A stretch of 64,000 nucleotides of DNA, taken from positions 353,161-417,160 of the forward strand of contig CASEAG010000028.1 in NCBI GenBank assembly GCA_949285785.1, in the 5' to 3' direction. The notes under the pieces are model-generated. The model was not told the DNA's origin and did not search any database. It saw only the letters and a list, made by a program, of their open reading frames with translations. A program made the translations under genes and the position numbers. This document shows, piece after piece, positions 49,229 through 57,437 of the stretch (its first letter is position 1; every line of letters starts with the position of its first letter). This DNA comes from an uncultured Spirochaetales bacterium. Its GTDB lineage: Bacteria > Spirochaetota > Spirochaetia > Sphaerochaetales > Sphaerochaetaceae.

Positions 49229-49522
49229 ATGGGAAAAGCAGTCAGGAAACTGTTCCTCTTACCCGTATACATCTACAAGTACTGTCTCTCCCCGATGCTT
49301 GGACCGGGCAAGTGCCGTTACACTCCTTCGTGCTCTTCGTATTTCGAGACCGCAGTCCTCAGATTCGGAATCATCAAAGGCTCGATAATGGGGTTCGCAA
49401 GGCTCTTCAGATGTTCGAGATTCTTCCTCGGTGGAGTCGACGAAGTGCCTGAAAACTGGAGCTGGCAAGCGGTGAAGAACGGCTACACCATATACCGCAA
49501 GCACCATGATAAGGACACCTGA
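49229..49522 (+). CDS. yidD: Membrane protein insertion efficiency factor YidD
   Basis: 97 residues. The family pattern is complete: LPVYIYKYCLSPMLGPGKCR then YTPSCSSYFETAVLRFGIIK and a downstream LFRCSRF. Conserved Cys and Pro residues are in place, with an amphipathic membrane-facing N-terminus. YidD helps the YidC insertase place proteins in the inner membrane. It is normally found in the rnpA-yidC region; here it stands alone after tRNA-Arg. Confidence 0.93.
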   Translation: MGKAVRKLFLLPVYIYKYCLSPMLGPGKCRYTPSCSSYFETAVLRFGIIKGSIMGFARLFRCSRFFLGGVDEVPENWSWQAVKNGYTIYRKHHDKDT

Positions 49523-49542
49523 CTTATCTTCCCCACTAAAAA

Positions 49543-49569
49543 TACAGGCAGGAACATCTCCTGCCTGTA
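49543..49569 (-). terminator. Terminator of the galM-udk operon
   Basis: TACAGGCAGGA (49543-49553) and TCCTGCCTGTA (49559-49569) form a perfect 11-pair stem. The T run is on the reverse strand, 31 bases beyond the udk stop. Confidence 0.92.
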
Positions 49570-49599
49570 CAGATACTTGCATTTAGTTTGTAGAGCTTA

Positions 49600-50214
49600 T
49601 CAAAGCGGTTTTGCTATTGTCTGGACGTACCGTATCAGGACATCGAGCGCATTCTCGTTGTAACCGCCCTCCGGGATGACGAGATCGGCGAATTCCTTGC
49701 AAGGCTCGACGAAATTCATGTGTCCAGGACGCACGACGTTCACATACTGCTCGACAACGGATTCGACGGTCCTACCCCTTTCGTTTATATCCCTGACAAG
49801 ACGCCTTACGAACCTGATGTCGGCAGGCGTGTCGACGTAAAGCTTCAGATCCAGAAGGTCTCTGATTCGCCTGTCGTACAGCACCATGAGACCGTCTACG
49901 ATTATTATGCTCTTCGGCTCGACATGGAGCGTCTCGTCCTTTCTCCGGTGATGTACGAAGTCGTACTGTGGCATCTCGATTGCCCGTCCCGCCTTCAGGT
50001 CTTCGAGATTGGCCATCATCAGATCCATATCGAATGCATCAGGATGGTCGAAGTTGTATGCGGTGATGTTGTCGTTGCTGACGAATGTAGCACTCTTGTA
50101 GTAGTTGTCCTGCTCGATGCACACACTGTCTCTGTTGGCCTCGTGTATCTTGCGCACGACGGTGCTCTTGCCGGAGCCCGATCCTCCGGTGATTCCGATA
50201 AGCTTCACATCCAT
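49600..50214 (-). CDS. udk: Uridine kinase
   Basis: 204 residues from the ATG at 50214, five bases after the galM stop, with GGAGGAG spanning that stop. P-loop ITGGSGSGKSTVV; CIEQDNYYKSA and YNFDHPDAFD (substrate binding), the lid region HHRRKDETLHVEPKSIIIVD then GLMVL, and the DIRFVRRLVRDINERGRTVE then SVVEQY signature of pyrimidine kinases. It phosphorylates uridine and cytidine with ATP or GTP, which would capture nucleosides released by the surface 5'-nucleotidase. Pairing with galM is unusual but clear. Confidence 0.93.
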   Translation of the reverse strand: MDVKLIGITGGSGSGKSTVVRKIHEANRDSVCIEQDNYYKSATFVSNDNITAYNFDHPDAFDMDLMMANLEDLKAGRAIEMPQYDFVHHRRKDETLHVEPKSIIIVDGLMVLYDRRIRDLLDLKLYVDTPADIRFVRRLVRDINERGRTVESVVEQYVNVVRPGHMNFVEPCKEFADLVIPEGGYNENALDVLIRYVQTIAKPL

Positions 50215-50218
50215 GGTC

Positions 50219-51202
50219 CTACATCTCCTCCACGGTATAGCTCGTCCTGCTCTTGAAGACCTGACCCGGCTCCAGTACGACACAAGGGAAGTCCTTCCTG
50301 TTTACGGCATCGGGGTACTCGCTGGTCTCGAGGGCAAGTGCACAGAACGGGCCGCTCTTCTGCCATAGGCAGTTGCACTGTGGATTGAACTGCCCCGTGT
50401 ACAGCTGCATAGCCGGCCTGTCCGTATCCACGACGAGTCTCAGCCCGGCCGCCTCGACCTTCACCTTCCTGACGCTTGCGAAAACGAAGCAGTGGTCATA
50501 CATTCCATCCCTTCTCTCTCCGACAGTATGAGGAGAGGTGAAATCGAAATCGGTTCCTGTAACAGATGCAACTTCCGTAGGGATGAGCGTATCATCGACC
50601 AGGACGACCTTGTCCGCCATGATCTGGACGGTATGGTCAAGAATCGATGATCCATCGCCCTTTAGATTGAAATAGCTGTGGTTGGTAGGATTGACGACAC
50701 ACTTGCCGTCACTGACCATGGTGTAGGAGATCGTGAGTCGGTTCTTCTCCAGAAGATACGCGACAGTCACACCGATGTTGCCGGGGAAGCCACCTTCACC
50801 ATCCTTATGTTCACAATTCAGAACAACGGAGTTCTCCGTCTGGAAGATGACATTCCAGTTCTTCTGGCCCAGGTTCGCACTTCCACTGTGAAGATTGTTC
50901 GGACCGTTGTTCACTTCCAGGACATACTCCCTGCCATCCAAGGTGAAGCGGCCCTTTGCAATTCTGTTGGCATATGGAGCGACCACCTGTCCCCTGTATG
51001 ATGAATCGTCGATATAGTCCTCAAGCCCAGGAGAGGCGAACACGATGTTCCTTCTTTCGTCACCAACCGGGACCATGAAACTCTGGATTATCGCACCATA
51101 TGTGAGAATGGAGACGGAAAAGCCATCCTCGTCCCCAATCGTGATTCTCTTGACCTCCTCCCCGTCTGGAAGGACACCGAAAACAGTCGTCTGAATAGCC
51201 AT
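50219..51202 (-). CDS. galM: Aldose 1-epimerase (mutarotase)
   Basis: 327 residues. Family motifs: VAPYANRIAKGRFTLDG, NNGPNNLHSG with a substrate-binding His, VVNPTNHSYFNLKGDG with the catalytic His, and GQFNPQCNCLWQKSGPFCAL then ALETSEYPDAVN; the base Glu is in CVVLEPGQVFKSRTSY. It interconverts alpha and beta anomers of galactose or glucose in the cytoplasm. It is first in a two-gene operon with udk. The upstream 355-base non-coding region holds two palindromes. Confidence 0.95.
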   Translation of the reverse strand: MAIQTTVFGVLPDGEEVKRITIGDEDGFSVSILTYGAIIQSFMVPVGDERRNIVFASPGLEDYIDDSSYRGQVVAPYANRIAKGRFTLDGREYVLEVNNGPNNLHSGSANLGQKNWNVIFQTENSVVLNCEHKDGEGGFPGNIGVTVAYLLEKNRLTISYTMVSDGKCVVNPTNHSYFNLKGDGSSILDHTVQIMADKVVLVDDTLIPTEVASVTGTDFDFTSPHTVGERRDGMYDHCFVFASVRKVKVEAAGLRLVVDTDRPAMQLYTGQFNPQCNCLWQKSGPFCALALETSEYPDAVNRKDFPCVVLEPGQVFKSRTSYTVEEM

Positions 51203-51557
51203 GAGTGGATTATAACCCTAAACGATGGTGTTTTACAGGGATTCCATTCACTTCGATTCAGAATAAAAATGATTTCTCGTTGTTTATGATTTCATTATAA
51301 TCATTCCTTTTCTGGAATATATATTTTATCTTATCCTCAGAATCAAATCGATTCTGAGCAAAACCGGGCAAACAAATCATCAGAACCTGGGATTATTGGA
51401 TCTATCCAATGACAAATCCAATCAGCCAAACCTCTCAGCGGAATTCCTCAGGACAAGATGATTCGCAAACAATATCGATGCAAGAGCCGGATGACAAGAC
51501 TGCCAGATGCATGAGGCACCCGGCAGTCCGATAGGATTTCTGAATTCTCTTACAAGC
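51203..51557. other. Non-coding region upstream of galM with palindromes
   Basis: AT-rich, no gene seen. It holds the promoter region of galM (TATAAT-like element on the reverse strand near 51294-51299) and a 23-base dyad at 51336-51358. A second dyad, ATTGGAT-CT-ATCCAAT, lies at 51395-51410. A weak hairpin (GACTGCC / GGCAGTC, 51498-51528) probably terminates ygeW. Confidence 0.6.
51336..51358. promoter_or_regulatory. 23-base perfect dyad upstream of galM
   Basis: CTCAGAATC and GATTCTGAG flank AAATC. An exact nine-base inverted repeat upstream of the predicted galM -10 region suggests a regulator operator. No regulator gene is adjacent. Confidence 0.55.
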
Positions 51558-52757
51558 TCACTTGATTCTTGGTCTTGCCTCGGCAAGAAGCTGATCGAGC
51601 TTCGCGGAAGGATCCTTGAACTTGGCAAGGAAGATCATCGCGGCGATGATGTACGGCTTGTAGCTCGCCTCCTTGTAGAGAGGAACCAGATAGCGGTCGA
51701 ACACGGACTGCTCGACTTCGCCCTCCTTGCAGGAGAGACCGGAGATGTCGGCAGGCAGACAGTGCATGTACAGCGCCTTGCCGTCCTTCGTCGTCTTCAT
51801 CAGCTCCTCGGTGCAGGTCCAGTCCTTGAACTTGGCATTGTTCTCGAGGCATCTCTTCTCAAGATCCTTGAGGTCGTCGAATCTTCCCTGCTCGACGAGC
51901 TTCGTCCTTTCCTCCATGACCGCGAACGGCGCCCATGACTTCGGATAGACGATGTCTGCATCCTTGAACGCCTCCTCCATGGTGTTGACCTTCCTGTAGG
52001 AACCGCCGGAGGCCTTGGCGTTCTTCGCTGCTATCTCCTCGACGTCGCTCATGATCTCGTAGCCTTCCGGATGAGCCAGGACGACCTCCATGCCGAAGCG
52101 GCTGAACAGTCCGATGATTCCCTGCGGGACCGAAAGCGGCTTGCCGTAGGACGGGGAATAGGACCAGGTCATGGCGATCTTCTTGCCCTTGAGGTTCTCG
52201 ACACCACCGAAATGGTTGATGACATGAAGCATGTCGGCCATGGACTGTGTCGGATGGTCGATGTCGCACTGCAGGTTGACCAGAGTCGGTCTCTGCTCGA
52301 GCACGCCGTCCCTGTATCCCTCCTCGACGCTTTCTGCGACGGTCTTCATGTATGTATGGCCCTTTCCGATGTACATGTCATCCCTGATTCCGATGACATC
52401 GGCCATGAAGGAGACCATGTTTGCAGTCTCCCTGACTGTCTCGCCATGGGCGATCTGGGAGACCTTCTCATCAAGGTCCTGGACCTCGAGGCCGAGCAGA
52501 TTGCAGGCGCTTGCGAAGCTGAAGCGCGTCCTGGTCGAGTTGTCTCTGAAGACCGAGATTCCAAGTCCGGAGTCGAAGACCTTCGTGGAGATGTTGTTCT
52601 CCCTCATCGCACGCAGGATCTCCGCGACCTGGAAGACCGCATGGATCTCGTCATCGCTCTCCTTCCAGGTATGGAAGAAGTCGTTGAGGTACATTCTGCC
52701 TGTATCGAGTTTCTTCAGGACCTCGATCATGGCCTTCATTTCAGCATTGCTCTTCAT
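51558..52757 (-). CDS. ygeW: Knotted carbamoyltransferase YgeW
   Basis: 399 residues, the length of YgeW. The carbamoyl-phosphate loop reads VFRDNSTRTRFSFASACNLL. Further segments are HGETVRETANMVSFMADVIG, LVNLQCDIDHPTQSMADMLH (usual DHPTQ-type motif), IAMTWSYSPSYGKPLSVPQG and YMHCLPADISGLSC (usual HCLP motif). The substrate is not established; in E. coli the gene lies at the start of the purine/selenium-molybdenum hydroxylase region (ygeW-ygeX-ygeY, xdhD, yqeB, yqeC). Its presence here between other genes of that set supports a shared pathway. A perfect 18-base palindrome lies 23 bases before the start. Confidence 0.92.
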   Translation of the reverse strand: MKSNAEMKAMIEVLKKLDTGRMYLNDFFHTWKESDDEIHAVFQVAEILRAMRENNISTKVFDSGLGISVFRDNSTRTRFSFASACNLLGLEVQDLDEKVSQIAHGETVRETANMVSFMADVIGIRDDMYIGKGHTYMKTVAESVEEGYRDGVLEQRPTLVNLQCDIDHPTQSMADMLHVINHFGGVENLKGKKIAMTWSYSPSYGKPLSVPQGIIGLFSRFGMEVVLAHPEGYEIMSDVEEIAAKNAKASGGSYRKVNTMEEAFKDADIVYPKSWAPFAVMEERTKLVEQGRFDDLKDLEKRCLENNAKFKDWTCTEELMKTTKDGKALYMHCLPADISGLSCKEGEVEQSVFDRYLVPLYKEASYKPYIIAAMIFLAKFKDPSAKLDQLLAEARPRIK

Positions 52758-52779
52758 AAGCCTCTCCTTGTCTAGTGGG

Positions 52780-52797
52780 TGAACCGTCTACGGTTCA
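52780..52797. promoter_or_regulatory. 18-base palindrome upstream of ygeW
   Basis: TGAACCGT-CT-ACGGTTCA, an exact dyad between selD and ygeW, 23 bases before the ygeW start. It is placed where a repressor or activator would act. Confidence 0.55.
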
Positions 52798-52850
52798 ACT
52801 CTACCATGGGACTACCGATAAGGCAAGAAGATGTTGCACTTTGTTGCAGA

Positions 52851-53870
52851 TCAGAGGACGCGTATCGCCACGTCCTTCCTGGCCATGAAATGACCGATCA
52901 CGGCAGCGGGCTGGCCGAATATCTCGACGAACCGGACGGCGTCCTCGTCGCTCATCGCAAGGGCCAGAGGACCGGATGTCTGCGGATCGAAGAACACGTC
53001 CTGCAATTCGCGCGTGACAGAGGATGCGAATGTCACCTTGTCCTCAAGATAATCCCGATTGTTGTACATCCCCTGGGGATTCATCCCGAAGCGTGCACCT
53101 TCGATGGCCTCGCCGAAGACGGGAACAGCAGCCGAATCGATCTCGAGCGAAAGGCCGGCACCTTCGGCCATCTCGTTCAGATGACCCATGAGAGAGAAGC
53201 CGGTTATGTCGGTCGCGGCATGGACGGTGAATGAGCATGCGACCTCGAATGCCCTCCTGTTCAGCGTCTTCATGCTGTCCAGCGACTTCTGGACAACGGA
53301 TTCGTCAGCCATCCCGGCCTTTATCATGGTGTTGAGAATCCCGACACCGAGCCTCTTGGTGATCACGAGCGCATCCCCTTCATGGGCGCCTCTGTTGGTC
53401 CAAAGTCTGTCTCGCGTGGTGAATCCGGTCACGGCCAGTCCGTATTTGATCGTGGAGTCGGCAATGGTGTGGCCGCCTGCTATCACGGCACCGGCCTCGC
53501 GCACCTTGTCCTGTGCACCGAGGAGAATCGACCTCATGACCTCGAGCTCCATGCAGGATGGGAAGCACATCACGTTCATCGCAACTGCGGGCTCGGCCCC
53601 CATGGCATACAGATCGGAAAGCGCATTGGCGGCAGCGACCTGCCCGAAGTCGTACGGGTCGTCGGCGACCGGAGGGAAGAAGTCCACGGACTGGACCATT
53701 ACACGACCGTCTCCGAGGTCATAAGCAAGCGCATCGTCGCTCGTCTCGACTCCGACGAGCAACCTGTCGTCCTCCATGAGAGGAATCGATGACAGTATTC
53801 TGGCAAGATCCGCAACCGGAAGCTTCGATGCACATCCGGATGTCTTCACCGTATGAGTAAGTCCGACCAT
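52851..53870 (-). CDS. selD: Selenophosphate synthase (Cys form)
   Basis: 339 residues; ATG at 53870 with GGAGGGG upstream. It makes selenophosphate from selenide and ATP. The active-site segment TSGCASKLP has Cys and Lys at the positions of E. coli Cys17 and Lys20, so this is the Cys and not the selenocysteine form, although the usual second Cys is Ala. Other motifs: SVDFFPPVADDPYDFGQVAA, NALSDLYAMGAEP, IAGGHTIADSTIKYGLAVTG, HAATDITGFSLMGHLNEMA and FFDPQTSGPLALAMS. It is the last gene of the operon yedE-yedF-DUF3343-selD. No selA, selB or tRNA-Sec is in the window. Confidence 0.95.
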   Translation of the reverse strand: MVGLTHTVKTSGCASKLPVADLARILSSIPLMEDDRLLVGVETSDDALAYDLGDGRVMVQSVDFFPPVADDPYDFGQVAAANALSDLYAMGAEPAVAMNVMCFPSCMELEVMRSILLGAQDKVREAGAVIAGGHTIADSTIKYGLAVTGFTTRDRLWTNRGAHEGDALVITKRLGVGILNTMIKAGMADESVVQKSLDSMKTLNRRAFEVACSFTVHAATDITGFSLMGHLNEMAEGAGLSLEIDSAAVPVFGEAIEGARFGMNPQGMYNNRDYLEDKVTFASSVTRELQDVFFDPQTSGPLALAMSDEDAVRFVEIFGQPAAVIGHFMARKDVAIRVL

Positions 53871-54094
53871 TTCCCCTCCATGTTCCCGTATGCCCCTTCG
53901 ACACCGTCGATGAGCAGACTTTCACAATAGTCCTCCGCATCAAGCATGAGCGCGGTCCCGCAGCTTGAAGAAAGAGAGCGCGGCACCGGTATCAGGGCAC
54001 AGGAGACGCCATGCTGTGAAAGGCGTCTCTTCTGCCTTGTCGCATCATAGTGGCTGTGGAAGGTGATGACTACCTTGCCAGTACAAGAGTCCAC
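53846..54094 (-). CDS. DUF3343 putative Se/S carrier-like protein
   Basis: 82 residues from a GTG at 54094 (AGGAAGG upstream). It overlaps yedF by 25 bases and selD by 25 bases. The VVITFHSHYDATRQKRRLSQ ... IPVPRSLSSSCGTALML pattern matches DUF3343, small proteins with a conserved 'P.p..is..CG.al' Cys motif. They are found beside SelD, YedF and cysteine desulfurase genes. The Cys is presumably the carrier of selenium or sulfur. The extreme overlaps guarantee co-translation with selD. Function is inferred from context. Confidence 0.85.
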   Translation of the reverse strand: MDSCTGKVVITFHSHYDATRQKRRLSQHGVSCALIPVPRSLSSSCGTALMLDAEDYCESLLIDGVEGAYGNMEGKWSDLLIR

Positions 54095-54276
54095 TTGGAA
54101 CCTTCTTCCTTCACGTCCACCTTGTACCCGGTAGCCTCACCGAAACGCTTCACGTTCTCACGGCTTGCGACGTTGTCCACGATGACCGTCAGAGCGTCAG
54201 GGCTGTCCTTGAGCGCCTTCTTCGTCATGATCACAGGCTCCGGACAGCTGAATCCGGAAGTGTCGATTCTCTTCAT
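54070..54276 (-). CDS. yedF: YedF/TusA-like sulfur-selenium carrier
   Basis: 68 residues. The TusA-fold signature is DTSGFSCPEPVIMTKKAL, with the single active Cys in the CPxP motif. It lacks the longer DsrE-like extension of some YedF proteins. TusA-like proteins accept persulfide, and in this setting presumably perselenide, from a cysteine desulfurase and hand it to partners such as SelD. It overlaps yedE by four bases (ATGA) and DUF3343 by 25. Confidence 0.9.
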   Translation of the reverse strand: MKRIDTSGFSCPEPVIMTKKALKDSPDALTVIVDNVASRENVKRFGEATGYKVDVKEEGSKWTLVLAR

Positions 54277-55349
54277 GCATCGGCCTCCTTTCTTCTGTTC
54301 GCATATATGACTGTCATGGATACGAGGGCCAGGAACACCAGTATGAGGATCGTTGCAACCTTGCCTCCTGCCGTGGGTCCGCTCGTCGAGCTTGCCAGAC
54401 CGAAGTTGTGTGCCATGGCGCCTCCGACCATGAGTCCCAGGACCGTGACGGCACTGTCGCTGTTGCCTTCACCAGCCATGATGATCTGTCTGAGCGGACA
54501 GCCGCCAAGGAGGACGGAGCCGAAGCCTACCACCACCATGCCGAGCACGTTCCACAGCTGGGCGGTATGGGCCACTGGCTGACCTTCGAAGCCTGGAGAG
54601 AACTTTCCACCCACGATGTTCACGACCAGGGCGGAGAGGAACACGGCAAGAAAGCCGGTGACAAGGGTCGTGTCCCTCATCAGGAATATGTCGCGCATTC
54701 CACCGGCGAAGCACAGCCTCGAGCGCTGGGCCAGAGCTCCTACGGCAAGGCCGGCGAGCAGGGAGGCGACTATGGGCGCCCTCATGCTTCCCGGTCCTTC
54801 GGTGGAGAATCTGAGCAGCCCAGGAGCCGCTACAAGTATGATGAACAATACGACATACAGGATGCTTATTCCGCTTGCCTCGAGTCTCGAGCTCTCCTTC
54901 GCACGTCCAAGCGAGAAGCCCATGTTCAATGCGATGCAGCCAAGCCCTATGCCGATGACGAAGCCGACAAGGCCGAAGAGCGCATTGAAATCCCCTGCGG
55001 CAAGGCGCAGCACCATCCTCAGCGGACAGCCGAGAAACACCAGTGCACCTATGGTGACGCATACCCCGATCAGGAACCTCAGCAGAGGAGACGAACCCGA
55101 TCTGGGGCGGAACTCTCCACGGATCAGGGAGATGATGAAGGCTCCAAGTCCGAGACCGAGTATCTCGGGCCTGAGATACTGTACGTTGGATGCGCTGTGA
55201 AGTCCGAGGCTTCCCGCCGCATCGCGCAGGAAGCAGGCTATGCAGAATCCCATGTTGCCAGGATTGCCAAGCATGACGAGAATGAAGGCGACCACGCCTG
55301 TGACGATTCCGGTCAGTGCAAGCATCTTTCTATCCGTGGAGATCTTCAT
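54273..55349 (-). CDS. yedE: YedE-type selenium transporter
   Basis: 358 residues from the ATG at 55349 (364 if the ATG at 55367 is used; neither has a strong ribosome binding site). About ten membrane helices. Two pseudo-repeats each carry the YeeE/YedE Cys motifs: GNMGFCIACFLRDAAG and VFLGCPLRMVLRLAAGD in the first half, RSRLCFAGGMRDIFLMRD and LLGGCPLRQIIMAGEGNSD in the second. YeeE/YedE proteins bring thiosulfate or, in the YedE branch linked to SelD and YedF, a selenium compound into the cell. It heads the selenium operon and is divergent from the cysteine desulfurase gene. Confidence 0.9.
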   Translation of the reverse strand: MKISTDRKMLALTGIVTGVVAFILVMLGNPGNMGFCIACFLRDAAGSLGLHSASNVQYLRPEILGLGLGAFIISLIRGEFRPRSGSSPLLRFLIGVCVTIGALVFLGCPLRMVLRLAAGDFNALFGLVGFVIGIGLGCIALNMGFSLGRAKESSRLEASGISILYVVLFIILVAAPGLLRFSTEGPGSMRAPIVASLLAGLAVGALAQRSRLCFAGGMRDIFLMRDTTLVTGFLAVFLSALVVNIVGGKFSPGFEGQPVAHTAQLWNVLGMVVVGFGSVLLGGCPLRQIIMAGEGNSDSAVTVLGLMVGGAMAHNFGLASSTSGPTAGGKVATILILVFLALVSMTVIYANRRKEADA

Positions 55350-55411
55350 ATCAACCGATTCTACCATTGTCCTCGCGTGAAAACAATGGAAAATGTGATA
55401 GACTTCAATCC

Positions 55412-56554
55412 ATGAGACGTATCTATTTCGACAATGCGGCGACGGGCTTCCCCAAGGCCCCCGGGGTTTCCGATGCGGTGAAGGAATTCCTAGACCACAA
55501 CTGTGTCAATCTTTCAAGGACATTCAGCCGTGAGGAGGAGGCCCAGGAGGACTTCATGCTCCACCTCAGGGAGACGGTCGCACACATCTTCCACGCCGAC
55601 GGTCTGGTGCCCGTCTTCTCGGGAGGACTGACGGAATCGCTGAACACCATCATAGGAGGCCACTACCACAGAGGCGACCATGTGATCGTCACTCCTTTCG
55701 AGCACAACGCCGTGCTCAGGGCGCTGACGCTATATGGAATAGAGTTCTCGGTGCTTGAGAGCGACGGCAGAGGGAACACCCTCTTCGACGGTCTGTCCGC
55801 TCTTGTCACGGATAGGACAAAGGCGCTGATCGCGACGGCGGCATCCAATGTTACGGGAATCGTCACGGACCTGGAGGCCGCAGCGAAGGCGGCACATGAG
55901 AACGGTCTGGAGTTCATCATCGACACGGCGCAGGCATCACCCTGCCGCGACATCGACTTCGCACGTCTGGGAGCATCGGCGATCGCATTCACCGCACACA
56001 AGGGCTTCATGGGCCCTGAAGGTGTCGGAGGATTCATCGCCACTGACGACTTTCTCGCATCGACAAGGCCGATCATCGCAGGCGGGACGGGAAGCATGTC
56101 CGACATCCTCGAAATGCCACAGGACCTTCCAGACCGGTTCGAAGCCGGAACCATGAACCTCGCAGGGCTGGGGGGCTTCGGCAAGGCGTTGGAATACTAT
56201 CTGGACAACAGGGACGACCTTGCAGAGCGCACGAAGAAGGCGACACGGCTTCTCCATGGAACCCTCCAGGACCTGGAAGGCATCAGGATCGTCGGGGATG
56301 TGGACCTCGAGTACCACATGCCGCTTTTCAGCATCACCTGCACCAGAGGGGATGTATCCAGGCTCTGCTACGGACTGTCCAGACTGGGCATCGAGGCCAG
56401 GGTAGGCCTGCACTGTGCACCATTGGCACACAAGGCGCTCGGCACGTATCCGACGGGAACGCTGCGCCTTTCAGCCGGCGTCTTCACTACGCTGGACGAC
56501 TTCGAGGCCCTGAGGATGGGCATCAAGGAGGTGCTGAATGAGACGATTCTTTGA
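55412..56554 (+). CDS. Class V cysteine desulfurase of the selenium-hydroxylase type
   Basis: 380 residues from the ATG at 55412. PLP-lysine in IAFTAHKGFMGPEGVGGFIA; cofactor-binding segments FSGGLTESLNTIIGG, FEHNAVLRAL and IDTAQASPCRDID; the Cys-containing RVGLHCAPLAHKALGTYPTG then TLRLS near the C-terminus is the reactive Cys loop. The pattern is that of the EF2568-like family, found with selenium-dependent molybdenum hydroxylase genes. It would release sulfur or selenium from cysteine or selenocysteine for YedF, DUF3343 and XdhC. It overlaps xdhC by 17 bases. Confidence 0.88.
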   Translation: MRRIYFDNAATGFPKAPGVSDAVKEFLDHNCVNLSRTFSREEEAQEDFMLHLRETVAHIFHADGLVPVFSGGLTESLNTIIGGHYHRGDHVIVTPFEHNAVLRALTLYGIEFSVLESDGRGNTLFDGLSALVTDRTKALIATAASNVTGIVTDLEAAAKAAHENGLEFIIDTAQASPCRDIDFARLGASAIAFTAHKGFMGPEGVGGFIATDDFLASTRPIIAGGTGSMSDILEMPQDLPDRFEAGTMNLAGLGGFGKALEYYLDNRDDLAERTKKATRLLHGTLQDLEGIRIVGDVDLEYHMPLFSITCTRGDVSRLCYGLSRLGIEARVGLHCAPLAHKALGTYPTGTLRLSAGVFTTLDDFEALRMGIKEVLNETIL

Positions 56555-57437
56555 AGAGCTCGAGGAGAGACTTCGCACAGGCCAGGTCTTCGTCGCGACA
56601 CACGTCATGCAGGATGGATTCGTCAGCCAGGACTTCATGGACGGCGGCGAGTATGTGTCGAGGATGACCTATCCGGTGCATCTGGTGCTCTTCGGAGGCG
56701 GACACATAGCACAGGCGCTGAGCCGCCTTGCCCGGATGTGCAATATGGCCGTCACTGTCATAGACGACAGGAAGGAGATTCTGACGAGGGAGAACTTCCC
56801 GCATGGAGAGGAACTCGTATACAGTCCTTTCGACAGACTGCCACAGAACCTGCTCTCATCAATCGCGAACCCATACTGCTGCATATTCACCCATGGGCAC
56901 GGCCATGACGGCGAATGTCTTGTCCACTGCTGCAGCCACCGGAGCGAATACATCGGCATGATAGGTTCCAGACGGAAGATCGAAGGCTGCTTCGAGTATG
57001 CCAGACAGCATGGAATCGGAGACGATGCCCTCTCACGGGTCCACTCTCCGATAGGCCTTGCCATAAACGCCGTCACCCCGGCGGAGATAGCCGTATCCAT
57101 CATGGCAGAGGTCATCTCGGTCTACAGGAGCGAACGCCATGTGGTGGTGCTGGATCCGGCGCTAGTCAGGCAGATCGCCTCGAGTCACGACGGCGTCGTA
57201 TGCAGGATACTGCGCGCCGACGGCTCGTCACCAGGCAAGGAGGGGGCGATGATGCTGGTGGATGGAGACAGGATCCTTGGCACGGTCGGAGGAGGAGCGC
57301 TCGAGGCGAAGGCCATCGAAGAGGCCAGAGCGACGACCAGGGACCACATCGTCGAATACAGACTGGACGACACAGGCGACCTAGGCATGACCTGCGGAGG
57401 CGATGTGACGATGCTCTTCTCTACTTGTCGAGCATGA
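56538..57437 (+). CDS. XdhC-family protein with reversed domain order
   Basis: 299 residues. The Rossmann-type XdhC_C domain comes first (VHLVLFGGGHIAQALSRLAR, VIDDRKEILTRENFPHGEEL, IFTHGHGHDGECLVHCCSHR, YIGMIGSRRKIEG and HSPIGLAINAVTPAEIAVSI). The XdhC/CoxI domain comes last (ILRADGSSPGKEGAMMLVDG, LGTVGGGALEAKAIEEA, DLGMTCGGDVTML). The usual XdhC has the opposite order, as does the yqeB product in this window. XdhC binds and sulfurates molybdenum cofactor with the help of a cysteine desulfurase, and here the two genes overlap. It is therefore probably the insertion factor for XdhD. Confidence 0.88.
   Translation: MRRFFEELEERLRTGQVFVATHVMQDGFVSQDFMDGGEYVSRMTYPVHLVLFGGGHIAQALSRLARMCNMAVTVIDDRKEILTRENFPHGEELVYSPFDRLPQNLLSSIANPYCCIFTHGHGHDGECLVHCCSHRSEYIGMIGSRRKIEGCFEYARQHGIGDDALSRVHSPIGLAINAVTPAEIAVSIMAEVISVYRSERHVVVLDPALVRQIASSHDGVVCRILRADGSSPGKEGAMMLVDGDRILGTVGGGALEAKAIEEARATTRDHIVEYRLDDTGDLGMTCGGDVTMLFSTCRA

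Noticed and set aside
52851-53870. Selenocysteine form of SelD
   Set aside because: The active-site codon in the SGCASK segment is Cys and no in-frame TGA is present.
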